The notes under the pieces are model-generated. The model saw nothing but the letters and a program-made list of their open reading frames with translations. It did not search any database and was not told the origin of the DNA. Positions 1-10,383 of a stretch of 64,000 nt of DNA are shown here, one piece after another; positions within the stretch are counted from its first letter, which is position 1; the number at the start of each line of letters is the position of its first letter. The stretch spans positions 15,229,637 through 15,293,636 of the forward strand of contig NC_049996.1 in assembly GCF_000003815.2 (NCBI RefSeq), in the 5' to 3' direction. Both the position numbers and the translations under genes were made by a program. The stretch comes from Branchiostoma floridae (Eukaryota > Chordata > Leptocardii > Amphioxiformes > Branchiostomatidae).

Positions 1-432
1 TGAAACTGCAGTGGTAAGCTTAAGAACCCTGCTGTACATTCAGTGTACAACGAACAGCAGGTCTGCAAACACTACAGGGATAAACAAGTCCACTAGCCCT
101 ATAGTCCCGGGCAAGTGAAAATGCCAATCGGGCAAGTGCATGTCCTTCCCCACTTGCCCGATCGGACAAGATAGCTTTTCTCCATTGAGTGAGATTTTGA
201 TGTACTTGCTACTTTTCAAAGTCATGACATCAAGCATTGATTAACACAGAAAATAGAGCCAATAAGAAAAATTCCATTGAAGGCCATGAATATACATAGA
301 AAAATGTCATTTAGATTTCAGGCAAGTGAAAAGTTGGTTTGGGCGAGTAAATTTTTTAACTACTTGCCCGATAGGACAAGTCGATTTTAGAAAACTTGTC
401 CAACCCTGCACTATGGCATGAAAGTAGCTTAC

Positions 433-3052
433 TGTAGACTTTGGACATGTCCGGCAGGTGGTAGAAGAACAGAGGCAGACTGGGGGCAGCTGCACCGATG
501 ATCTGGAGCTGTTCTGCTACTTGTTCTGTCAAGGCAAAACATCAAACACAGTTACAGTATAAGCTATGCTAAAGTTGCCCACACATCAGAACAAGTCAAC
601 CTCCCTGATCAGAAGATGTATCAGGCCAAGCGCCCATCTCCGTTTCTAAGCCCTGATAGAAGGGCTGAAACATATATTAAGTGTCTCATGCATTCCAGTT
701 TTTCAGTTTTACTAAACTGTATTGTATCACTAGAGTTTTGGCCAAAGTCTACAAATAGAAAATAGAAAAAATAAAAAGACAAAAAAGCCGAGCTACTTAC
801 TGCCAGTGGTGGGCCTGAACACACAGGTTGGGAGGGTGGCGATGGCCTGGGCACCAATGCTCTCAGCGTGGCGTGCCTGGAGTGGGAAAAAGGAGACCAA
901 CAGATAAAGCCACAGCAAGGAATTTGTATGGATGACATTCTATGCAGACTTAGACAAATAAACAGATAGGTAAAAGATGACACCATAAATTTTGTAACAA
1001 GAATAAGAAGAAGTCTGACCAGTTCTTGGCTATCCGTGATGCTGCATCCTCCAACATGGACGATCACGTTGGTCAGTCTGCAACACACAAGTTACAACAA
1101 TTGTTATTGGATGGGCTGACTACTCTCTCTTTACTGTGGGCTTTGAACCACTCACACTGGGAAGTACCCCTACTCTATTCGATAAGTTTGGCGTGATCTT
1201 TATCATGCTCAAGTAGCCTGGGTACCATCCTATTTCTACCGGGGCTCCTTACACTCACTTCACTTTAGGGGTAGCAAGTGTAAGGAGCCCCGGTAGAATA
1301 CGGATGATACTCAGGCTAATGCTCAAGGTGTTCCTATCCTGAAACACGGGACTTCCATTTAACGTCCTACACAAGAGACAGCCCTAAACGAGTTAAGTGA
1401 GGAAACTTGTGTAAATGGCCTTTCCCAGGGGCACAAGAACGGTGGTACATCAGCAGGTGGCAGATCAAACACCCTTCCAATTGCGCCACATGACCCCAAA
1501 GCAATGACAGAGAACAACTAGACACACAGTGAAACCTGCACAAGAGGACCAGTCTGGGGACACAAAAAGACTGGTCTATATGGACAGGTGGTCACTATAG
1601 ACAGGATTCTTGATTCTTGAGTGACCATCAAAATGTTATCACAAAAGCCAGGCGGTCCTTATGTAGAGGTGATCACTTGAATGTACAGGTCGGACTGGCC
1701 TGGGTTCAGCTTTTGACAGCTACTTTGTAGAGCTCTGAGAGATTGTGGACAAATGAAAAGCTATCTTACAGTTGAGACAAGACATATCATGGCCTTCCTT
1801 TAATTTTTAAACAAAAAGCCCTATGATTCACTACAACGCTAATTCAACTTCACTTTATCCGCTGTTTTCAAAGACACGGTATGTAGGGATATCAAGTCAA
1901 CACAATGAGGCTTTAAACTGCAGTAGTTTGAAAACATTGCAGTTAAAACCACTGTCCTTTGACTTGATATCCCTACATACCCTGTCTTTAGAAACAACGG
2001 ATATAGGTTACCCCCCAGATAAAGGTGAAGTACCCAGTAGCATCACTTACTTTCCCTTCCCTGCAGAAACCCATTTCTCTGCCAACGACTTTCTCTCTGC
2101 CATGGACAGACTGGCTCCCTCCCCGGTACTGCCACAAACTGCAAAAAAAAAGATACAAAAACTGGAAGTTCTGCTGCAGTACCAAGGTCACATACAAGCC
2201 GGCCCAAAATCGACCCTGACCTTTGCCTTCCCAACCCCTACCCACATACCAAAGATCATTTTAATGCATCAAGAGGTTGTTGAGTTATACAAAAATCTGG
2301 AAACACAAACACACAGACATATACTATACCTACCTACCTACCTAGTCCCTTGACCTCCAGGTCGTTGGGGGGACAAGGTAGACACGAACACACAGACATA
2401 TACTATAGACACACCCAAAACTGTATTGTCCATTTTTCATGGAGATACCAAAAACACAGTATAAACTTACCAAAGGTATTCAGCACTCCCTGGGCTACAA
2501 GATAGTCCACATACGGATCTATCAGTGGCAAGTTTAGGTCCCTGGAAAAGAAGTAGAGAAAACACATCTCCATCTTCAATGTACCACCGCTAAGTGAAGA
2601 ATCAAGGCTATCAAGGAATGAACATCATCAAACACTCTGGTGTTAGCTTCACATTTTTGTGCTCAAACTTAGTATTTTCCATATGAAGTTAGTCTTTTTT
2701 GCAGGACCTGTTCCTCTGTGACATTAAGTTATTAGCCTATTATGCAGACTTCTAGTAGAGCTGCCTTTATAATTTCTCTGTGGTGGGGGACCGCTTATCA
2801 GATCTGGGATTTTCTACTTGTTCCCTAATGCCTGGAGAGGGAGTTTCTGCGCAGGCTTGTTCATTTCTCATGTAGAAATTGCGAATAACCGCTTAGTAAA
2901 CTCCACCACAAATAAAAGCCAGCACTGCGGTAAGTCAGCGAAGGCGGTTAGTCTTTAGAGAAAATGGGACATACCCATTGTCCTTCATGGGGGTGAAAGG
3001 AGCTGCAACCAGCCCGTCTATCTGGAAATCCATGACAGACATTTTCTTGAAC
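433..3052 (-). CDS. NPL: N-acetylneuraminate lyase, 5' part (six exons, gene runs off the left edge)
   Basis: Cytosolic class I aldolase that splits sialic acid into N-acetylmannosamine and pyruvate. Exons on the minus strand, each with AG acceptor and GT donor and agreeing phases: 3052-2975, 2541-2471, 2138-2051, 1077-1020, 876-801, 525-433. Spliced, they read the family's N-terminal half in order: DGLVAAPFTPM, then DPYVDYLVAQGV, then GSTGEGASLSMAERKSLAEKW (cut here at GSTGEGASLS), then NVIVHVGG, then HAESIGAQAIATLP, then GAAAPSLPLFFYHLP. The GxxGE pyruvate-carboxylate motif and the catalytic tyrosine of the YHLP segment are present; the Schiff-base lysine exon would lie left of base 433 and is not visible. 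The first ATG in the correct frame is at 3042 (FKKM context), but an acceptor-like CAG sits just before 3052, so a further 5' exon is possible. Family assignment is strong; the exact start is open. Confidence 0.9.
1214..1318. mobile_element. Palindromic MITE with 9-bp target-site duplication
   Basis: Short element with inverted ends TAGCCTGGGTACCATCC and GGATGATACTCAGGCTA and a nearly palindromic interior. It is bracketed by a perfect direct repeat ATGCTCAAG (1205-1213 and 1319-1327). A 9-bp duplication is typical of Mutator-like elements; no transposase is present. It lies in an intron of the sialic-acid lyase gene. Same end sequence and duplication length as 51341-51496. Confidence 0.85.
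1417..1505 (-). mobile_element. SINE fragment
   Basis: Carries the reverse complement of the CCCTTGGGAAAGGCAC-type core (here slightly diverged), followed by a degenerate B-box region and TTGCGCCAC. Matches the fuller SINE at 29469. Intronic in the lyase gene. Confidence 0.5.
1537..1720. repeat. Dispersed repeat with GTCTATAGTGACCACCTGTCC-type core
   Basis: Contains the words GGTCTATATGGACAGGTGG and GTCACTATAGACAGGATTCT. Related copies are seen at about 3595-3630, 3830-3915 and 35450-35525. Non-coding interspersed repeat of unknown class. Confidence 0.5.
1879..1982. repeat. Inverted repeat (hairpin) in lyase intron
   Basis: Arms GGTATGTAGGGATATCAAGT and its reverse complement enclose about 60 bases. 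MITE-like by shape; no target-site duplication recognised. Confidence 0.6.
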
Positions 3053-3531
3053 CTGGAAGAAACATGTGAGAAAGTGTGAGGAATGATGGCAGAGTCTTCT
3101 GTAATGTCTTTGCAATAGCCATCAGAAGTCATTGCCACAAACTGTTCATGCATCAATCATGCTACCTAGCAGAAATGGTGAAAACTGCAACCTGTAAAGT
3201 AGCTTCTTCATTAGGAGACTGGGTCAGATGATCACCATCAATGCTTTGACAAACCTCAGGAGTCTATCTAACTATACTGTAGCAGTAGTTCCATGGAAAG
3301 ACCATAGTATGTATTCTACATTTAATTTTGCCAATGTAAATTCTTGCTTATTAACCAGCCCACATTCTCTCTACTTTATCTACAGAAACGTTATACAGCA
3401 GTATTTACTGAGCATTTTTATGTGGCATTATCACTTTGCCTGCAACCATGTTGGTATCTTCTTTTTACCATATCCAAGGGATGGCTCTAACCAAAGCTAG
3501 GTACTAACTTTCACCTGAGTGAAGTATGGAA

Positions 3532-3610
3532 AGGTACCTTTCCCAAGGGCACAAGATCGGTGACACGGCAGGATTCGAACCCTGGACTGCAGTAAGAATC
3601 CTGTTTATAA
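3532..3610 (-). mobile_element. SINE fragment
   Basis: Reads TTTCCCAAGGGCACAAGATC followed by GGATTCGAACC, the reverse complement of the core and B box of the SINE at 29469. Confidence 0.55.
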
Positions 3611-3989
3611 TGACCACCTGTCCACTTAAGAGGGTCTGCATGGGGGTCCCGACAACCCTGAATTTAGAAGAACCCCCTATGTATTACGCTAAATCAAGGA
3701 AGGCAATTACGCTAAATATCATCGCCTCGCTCTGAACTACGTAGATAAGATGGTTTTCCCTACAAATCATGAGAAATAAAAATAGGCTGCCTATGCCTTA
3801 CGTAAAAGAGCATGCAGACCCTCCATTAAGAATCCTGTCTATAGTGACCACCTGTCCACTCAACCCAGATTTTATCGGTTCTCTGAGTGGTCTTCTTGGC
3901 CAGTTTTGACTGTACACGTATTCTAAGATGTTTTCAGTTTAAGACATTCATGGCTTGTTTTCCAATTCACCATCGTGTTTGTTCATCTA

Positions 3990-4332
3990 AAGCAAATAAC
4001 AATCAATAGATGTTTCACTGTTACAGCACAGCACTGATTGTTCTGCCAAATCTATTAGCATATTTACAGGACTTTGGATACCGGTAAAGGTTAAAGAACA
4101 AACAGTCATGTATATTTAACATCTTTGTTGTATGGAATAGAGATGGATGCCAGACTAGGACACAATGTATTTGCTTGTTTGGTCTTTGACCTTTACCGGT
4201 ATCCAAAGTCCAGTAAACATTTTGGTGGAACAAAAGTCAAAAGTATAATACTTTTGTATCCAAAGTCCTGTAATCATAAAGATTTGGTAGAACAATCAGT
4301 ACTTTTCTGTTATATAACATCTATTGATTGCT
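3990..4332. repeat. Foldback element with long imperfect inverted arms
   Basis: Left part contains CAATCAATAGATGT, ACTGATTGTTCTGCCAAATC and GGACTTTGGATACCGG. The right part has their reverse complements, ending ACATCTATTGATTG, and the GGACTTTGGATACC arm is repeated again at about 4257. Large palindrome with one internally duplicated segment. No coding capacity. Confidence 0.65.
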
Positions 4333-4339
4333 TTATGCT

Positions 4340-4428
4340 AGTCTGTGAAACACAAACTCTGCTGTCTGGGGCTGTAACTGGCCCCAACGTTGGGCGGGCT
4401 GCTATAAGTGAGATTTAATCAGGCTTAG
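4340..4428. mobile_element. Short dispersed repeat, 'AGTCTGTG...GATTTAATCAGGCT' family
   Basis: Starts TAGTCTGTGAAACACAAACT and ends GTGAGATTTAATCAGGCT. The same family recurs at 26612-26702 (plus), 27985-28087 (reversed) and 50736-50823 (reversed). MITE-like solo element. Confidence 0.6.
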
Positions 4429-4733
4429 TTTTAACTTTTATGCTTAATAAACCAACGCGATGAATCTCCACACAAGTGAAAATATCTACACTGGAACAAA
4501 GCGATACCAGACAAGATTTGTGAGAGATATATGCTTGATTTTAAACTCCTTGATGCAATCTTATCAAGTTAAACTGCCAAAGGCCCAAATGCATTTTGCC
4601 AACTCGCTTCAAATCACAGCAGGAAATTAAACTTTTAAAGGGAATCAAAATAATTTTTTTCTTCTTCCGTTTTTGAGGCTACCAACTTCAATTTGCTGAA
4701 GACTTTTGTAGCCTATATAGGAAAGTCGTCTAA

Positions 4734-4836
4734 AGTGCCTTTCCCAAGGGCACAAGACCGGTGACATGTCGGGGTTTGAACTCAGGACCTTCTGGACCTG
4801 AGTCAAACGTGCTGACGATTGCGCCACGTTGCCTAC
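4734..4836 (-). mobile_element. SINE fragment
   Basis: Contains TTTCCCAAGGGCACAAGACC and a GATTGCGCCACG segment, matching the reverse complement of the tRNA-derived SINE head at 29469. Confidence 0.6.
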
Positions 4837-6175
4837 AGCTAGTGAACAGGTCCAACAAAAAGCCACAAGGTGCGATGTTACTTGCCTCTATCATGCCTAT
4901 ATATAAATGCAATTTATATTTCAGACTTTCTATAAACTTGAGAAAGACAAAATCGTCAGCTATAGGGTACAAAGACCATACATACGTTCCACTATCCTAC
5001 GGGCTGACAACGAGGACACTTCCGTAGTGCATCCCGGTGTGCTGTGATGACATCAGGATGACATCGTCTAACTACTCATCAATGCATTATGTATTACGCA
5101 ACAAAGAGATTCTTTCAGTGAATCACGTGCTGTTTTCTGTGTGACTGTGTTTGGGGGGGGGGGGGAGGGGGGTAGTTGCGGTGGGGAAAATACACATTCC
5201 TATGCTGTAAGGCGATCACACAAGTCAAATTCACTCAGACAACCAGCACCAAGGCAAAGGTAACGAACATCGTAACGCAACAACAAAACTGATACCGTAT
5301 ACCGGTTCGACTTTCGGTCACAAGGGACACAACAAAAGACACACGGGCAAACCTCCAATTCTGACCCACAAAAACACCTTCTATTCACTAACCAGTCGCA
5401 TCTTTTCTACAAGAATATGAAGATTGGTCCAAGAAAGCGATGGATTTACCTTATTTCTGCTTTAGCCCGGGTAAAAACGTCACACAACCGGCGAAAACTC
5501 AGACGCAGCGACTCCGACGACCCGGAACCTCAGCTGTACGTGAATCAGCTGATGAGAGTCACGAGACCATCTCTTTAAAACGTCCTCTAGCAACTTATGT
5601 TGGTACTGCAAAGACCACAGTCGCTGCGTTTTTGGAAACGCCTCAAGCACGGAGCTGATAATACCATAGTTGGGTGCTTGATAAAGAAAGACTTCTAGCT
5701 GTTAATAGCGCACGAGAAATGGGGTGCTTTACACACACTTTATCTTTATTGGTGCAAATCTCGCATTGACGTTGACATTGACGGACAAGAAATGGTCATT
5801 TCCTTTGTAAACCTGATGTTAAAATGATACTTGTCGGAACTCAATGGTAGTTATTTCCAAAAGTTACGAAACACATAAAAAGAGAGCTACACCGACTGAA
5901 CAAATAAATATCAATGTTGTATTTATCATAAAATCTACATTCCTAAGATACAAACTAAGTCCCATTCAAATTTACATACTTTACATGCAACTCAAAGAAG
6001 AATATGTGAAAAAAATCAAGTCCTTGTGTTCACTCATTTGTTAAACCTTCCTGGCCAATTAGATTCCGTAATGAAGGCAACTTGTTTGTCAATTTTCTTT
6101 TCACACACTCGAATCAGTTTTGGGGTTCTATCATACGTCATCCATATAATCACAGATAGATAGATAGATAGATGG

Positions 6176-6181
6176 TTTATT
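6176..6181 (-). terminator. Candidate polyadenylation signal of receptor 1
   Basis: AATAAA on the minus strand about 120 bases after the receptor 1 stop. It sits next to a GATA microsatellite and a TTGCGCAACAATTGTA...GTATGGCA segment, which is the reverse complement of a LINE 3' end found several times in the window. The gene may therefore use a transposon-derived signal. Inference only. Confidence 0.4.
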
Positions 6182-6300
6182 GCGCAACAATTGTATTAGT
6201 GACAACGTATGGCAATATATAGACTTGAATAAAAGATACAGTCTAAAATGATAACAACAATCAACGTGGCCTAATATTCAACTTCAACATGGCCGTCTGA

Positions 6301-8271
6301 TTATTTGTTCACTGCAGCTCTGGGCTGAACCGCTAGGCGGCTCTCACAGCGAAAGAGTGCACTGAATGCCCGCTTGAATATCGTCAGCTTCCAGGCGTAC
6401 AGAAACGGATTCATCACATGGTTCAGGCCGAAGAGTGCGATCAACATGATCCTCACGGCACTCGGTAGAAACCGCACATGCGTGTCTATACTGTTCAACA
6501 GTACATATGGGGTTATGCTGATTGCCAACGCACAGAAGAATATGAACATGTGTTTCGTCTGTTTGATCAGTCTCTTTGGCACGTGCTGGTCCGGATGACG
6601 GTCACCACCAGAGTTTGCCTCAACCAGTTTCATGACAGAATTCCTCACATCGAAGTAGATCTTCAGAAAGATTGCCACCGCAAGGCAGAGGGTGACCCAG
6701 CAAGTCACTCCGAAGACGTTGGAGAAGTAGTGAGACTGGTACGGATGTGGGTACACCTGGCCACACGTCTTGTTTCGTGAGTTCCACCCAAACTTACCGT
6801 AGCCGAGAAATCCGGGAGCTACCAGTACTGCGCTCACAACCCAGGACAAACAGACCCACAGGAAGGACCTGAAAGGACCGAACAGCTTCCTGTAGGTGTC
6901 TATGGACTTGGTGATGCGCACGTATCTGCTCAGAGCTATCAGCACCACGGAGAAGAAGGACACGTAGATACTGAAGAAGGTCAGCGCCCCCAGGATGGGG
7001 CACATGGCTGCCCCGAGGGGCGGGGCTCCGGTTGCCATGGCAGCCACTCTGGTGGGGTACTGGAGGGCAGTCATGATGACGTCACTGATGCTGATGCTGA
7101 GGATGAAGGTGTTGGCGGTAGTTCGGACCTGGGGAGGGAATGGGTAGCTAATTGAAGACGAATATCACTTTATGGTTGTATGTCCCAAATATTCTGATAT
7201 ACGAAATTCTCTGTACACAAGGCTGTCATCTTATACACAAGGGTTTATCTCGATGGACCTGAAGTGCAAATTCAAATACATCATGACATGTGACAATCCC
7301 TGCATGACAGATATAGGAAAATATATCAAAGAAGGTTTAGACATTAGAAATCCCTCCAATAATTGTAAAAACCTCCAATAACTGTAAGAAATTTATCCCA
7401 TACTACAACTTCTGTATAGAGTTAGAGCTGTAGTTATGTAGATGCCATACCTTGTACCCCGTACAATTGTTGTGCAATAAAACTACATGTATATTGAAGG
7501 TATTAATTAAGCCGGGTTCACACGTGCGTGTATATTCAAGTCGGTACGTCCACTGTAAAGACATGATTCCTAATGCTTTTGTCAGTGGGAAAAATTATCT
7601 AAAGGTGCTTTCTTTCTAAAGGTGTGTTCACACATGCGTATACATTCAAGTCCGTAAGTCCACTGTAAAGACATGATTCTTAATGCTTTTGTCAGTGGGA
7701 AAAATTATCTAAAGATGTTTTTTTTCTTCTAAAGCTGTGTTCACACATGCGTATACACGTATGAGGTCCATCTAGAACTCTTACCCTCCCCCAGGCTCCA
7801 CAGGTCACTGGAAATATAGTAGAACTTGGACAAATATAGACATATCACATGCCAGAGGAGTTAGCTGTCCGAGGAGTATAGTTGCAGCTAACTCCACTGG
7901 TATGTTATTTGGATATATTTGTCCCATTTTCCCCCAGCGACCTGTGGAGCCTGGTAGAGGCTAAGGCACCGGTGCAAATGTGACCAAAGTATGAGCGGAG
8001 CGACTGTTGGGAGCGGACCAAAGCTAACAAGACTGGACTCCAGGATAGTTATAACCTCAATCTCTCAAAGAAATGCCACATGGCAAACTCTTTTTACTCT
8101 TTACCTTCCGGTAAGTACAGAAAGCCAGGATGACCAGCCCATTGCCCACGGTGCCCACCAGACTGAAGGTTCCCACCACCAGTGAGAACACCACTATCAC
8201 CAGCCGGGAAGGGCCTCTTGTAGAGTCGGGGTTACTTGAGTTCACGGCATGGGTGGCCAATGATGTGTTAC
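6301..8271 (-). CDS. Receptor 1: rhodopsin-family GPCR, seven-transmembrane exons
   Basis: Two exons, 8271-8105 (N-terminus and TM1) and 7128-6301 (TM2 to C-terminus, stop at 6301), joined in phase 0. TM1 carries GNGLVI. TM3 begins AMCPILG, giving the conserved cysteine, and ends in SRY instead of DRY. Extracellular loop 2 has an NKTC segment (paired cysteine and possible glycosylation site). TM6 lacks CWxP, and TM7 has NPFLYAWK. There is no opsin-type lysine in TM7, so it is not a visual pigment; it resembles the melatonin/GPR84/moody-like group, but the ligand cannot be assigned. The first exon opens with two bases of a split codon (phase 1) after an AG acceptor, so upstream exons must exist. 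21849-21733 and 25008-24951 fit, giving a 389-residue reading frame. Close paralogue of receptor 2 at 40570-50424. Confidence 0.88.
7172..7495 (+). mobile_element. LINE 3' fragment in receptor 1 intron
   Basis: An open stretch (7172-7381) resembles the C-terminal tail shared with the remnants at 28643 and 42986 (CPKYSDIRNSLY..., KYIKEGL). It is followed by a 3' end reading CCGTACAATTGTTGTGCAAT plus AAAAC. Truncated and non-functional. Confidence 0.6.
7512..7757. repeat. Tandem repeat, about 110-bp unit, 2.3 copies
   Basis: The words GTGTTCACACATGCGTATAC (diverged in the first copy) and GTAAAGACATGATTC followed by GTCAGTGGGAAAAATTATCT recur with a spacing of about 110-115 bases. Non-coding, in the receptor 1 intron. 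Confidence 0.75.
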
Positions 8272-8359
8272 CTGCGTAAAAACAAAACGATTTCAGAAGG
8301 TTGCTATAAGAAAGATACAACGTTTTAGTGGGTATATTTTGCAACACCACCCTTGTAGT

Positions 8360-8528
8360 TAATCTCCAAGCAGATCCTACGGTAGCATAAGGTAGTATCA
8401 AAAGCTGTCAGAGGAGTAGTGTGTTTCGCTACCGGGACATGACAAATGGACACCTCTTGGCTGACTACTCTCCTTGGCCAGTTTGGTACATTACATCTTA
8501 TGCCATTGTAGGATCTGCTTGGAGATTA
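8360..8528. mobile_element. MITE, 'TAATCTCCAAGCAGATCC' family, with 9-bp TSD
   Basis: Ends TAATCTCCAAGCAGATCC and GGATCTGCTTGGAGATTA are inverted copies. The element is bracketed by perfect CCTTGTAGT repeats (8351-8359, 8529-8537). Other copies: 26247, 44155, 50554, 50969. It lies about 90 bases upstream of the TM1 exon of receptor 1 and creates a false N-terminal extension of that exon's open frame. Confidence 0.85.
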
Positions 8529-8786
8529 CCTTGTAGTCTATCACACAAACATTAAGCATTTTCATAATCCCTAGTTTTCATTCACTATGCATATTAATGA
8601 AGCTGGCAGGTGATACCTGCCGTGTCCTTGTTTTGTTTTCAATTGACCGTATTTGTGACGTTTGCCAAGAAGGTTATGTTTTCGGAGTTGTTTATCTTCT
8701 GTGTGCGTCTGTGTACATGTTTGTGTTTGCGTGTGTGCGGGGGGGGGGGGGGCATACTGACTCGAAAAGGTATGCGGATGGATCCT

Positions 8787-8980
8787 TGTGATATATTGAC
8801 GAAGGTCAAGTTCGATTATGGCCCCCCATTTGCTTTTATCAAAGGTACTACAGCGGAACTTAACACATGATTGACTGAGAAGAAAAGGAGAAACCAGATA
8901 CGTTGTTTGTTTGGGCCAGAAGAAAGAGCGCATGTGAGAATAACAACTTTACCTATTGATATACTTGAACGTTGACTCAG
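8787..8980 (+). repeat. About 190-bp segment duplicated at 15134-15327
   Basis: Near-identical to 15134-15327 in the same orientation, including GACGAAGGTCAAGTTCG, ACTACAGCGGAAC, CAGATACGTTGTTTGTTTGG and TATTGATATACT. Partial relatives (ACTGCAGCGGAACT core after GGTAGGTGGGTAGG) occur near 17145-17235 and 34910-35000, so it is probably an interspersed repeat. This copy ends about 35 bases before the first P450 exon. Confidence 0.7.
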
Positions 8981-10383
8981 TTCAATTCATGGCATGTGTA
9001 TATTTACCTCACAGACATCGCGCTTTCAAAGTTCAACCAAGCCTACAAAGAAAAACGCAAGTTTGTCTACAGTGCGCTGAGAAACCTAGGAATGAGAATG
9101 GGAGAAGGCAGTATGGATCGAAGAGAACATCAGATACGAGGCTCGTCAGCTCTGTCTGAAGGTATTTTTGGCCATGCCTTAGGGGCGAGCCCAATGTTAT
9201 AGCATGTGTGCAGTCTACATTCAAGATTTCTAGGTACGTTGTTCAGGAATGGGTCCTCAGGAATGCTAGAATGTCCCATAGATTCGCATAAATGTGGCCT
9301 GTTGAGAATGACAGCTGCTTGTTTGCTGTTTCTGTGAGGACACATATTTGCAGCAATTTATTAGCAGGCATTTTGTAAACAAGACCAATAGAAAACTTTT
9401 AGACATGTCACATTTATAAAGCAACTACAACTAAGCAACTAATAAAGAGAGATATGCCGCAGCATATCAATTATACAAATGATGACCTCCATTTGAATAT
9501 CCATTTGGATAATAGATAACAAATACTATAATTTCATAGTCGTAAATGACATGCCTGGTATGAGTGAAAGAACAATCTCACATATGCTATGTTCACTTTG
9601 ATAGTTGTCCGAGCAAGGGGACGCGCAGTCACGTGACATCGCCGACAGCCTGACTGTGTCAGTCGCCAACATCGTCTGCTCCATGGTGTTCGGGAAACGC
9701 TACGACTACGATGATGTCAAGTTTGTGGAACTGACCAAAATCATAAACAAGCAAGTCGCCAAATTCGGATCGAGTCAGCTGATGACCGTGTTTTCATTTT
9801 TGCGATTCATGCCGGGAGGTAGGTTATTATGTAATGGCGTTTTGTTCATGAATGATTTTAAGTTTCAGGACTTAATCTTGGATCTGATTGAAGGTACAGA
9901 TGTATCAATAATGGAGCGTTTATCAATATTGGCAGAAAAACGAATAATATAAAGGTGGATTGCGATAATATTTGGTAGATAATCTTTGTATCTTGTATTT
10001 CCGGAACACCAACAACACCGAGATACCAAAATGGCGGCGTACACAGCAATGACGTTGTTTTCTGCACGATATCATATCGAATTTCGTTTTCTTCACAGTA
10101 AATTCATCCAACAGGATTCTTGTCGAATGTATTGACGAGGTGCACGCATTTCTTCGACAAGAAATTACGAAGCATCGCGAGACCCTGGACAACGAGAATC
10201 CATGAGACTTCATCGACCTTCTCCTCACCGAACTACAGACCCAAGAGAAGACCAACTGCTTTACAGAGGAGAATATTGTGTGGATAATTCAAGGCTTGTT
10301 TGCTGCTGGAGTCGACACCACAGCCAACACCTTGCGATGGGGTCTTCTGTACATGGTTCTGTGTCCAGAGGAGCAGCAGAAGG

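Larger units (their letters stand above)
3053..6300. other. Intergenic stretch between lyase and receptor 1, mostly repeats
   Basis: No supported exon seen. It holds SINE pieces (3532-3610, 4734-4836), copies of the 'GACCACCTGTCC' repeat, a foldback element (3990-4332), a G-run near 5152-5163 and a GATA microsatellite (about 6154-6174). An open frame at 5440-5658 has no recognisable domain and was not called. Confidence 0.5.

Noticed and set aside
5440-5658. 72-residue open frame near a possible lyase promoter
   Set aside because: No domain, no convincing splice sites, low-information composition.
8271-8401. N-terminal extension of the receptor 1 TM1 exon open frame
   Set aside because: It runs into the MITE at 8360-8528; a CAG acceptor at 8272 and the parallel with receptor 2 place the exon start at 8271.
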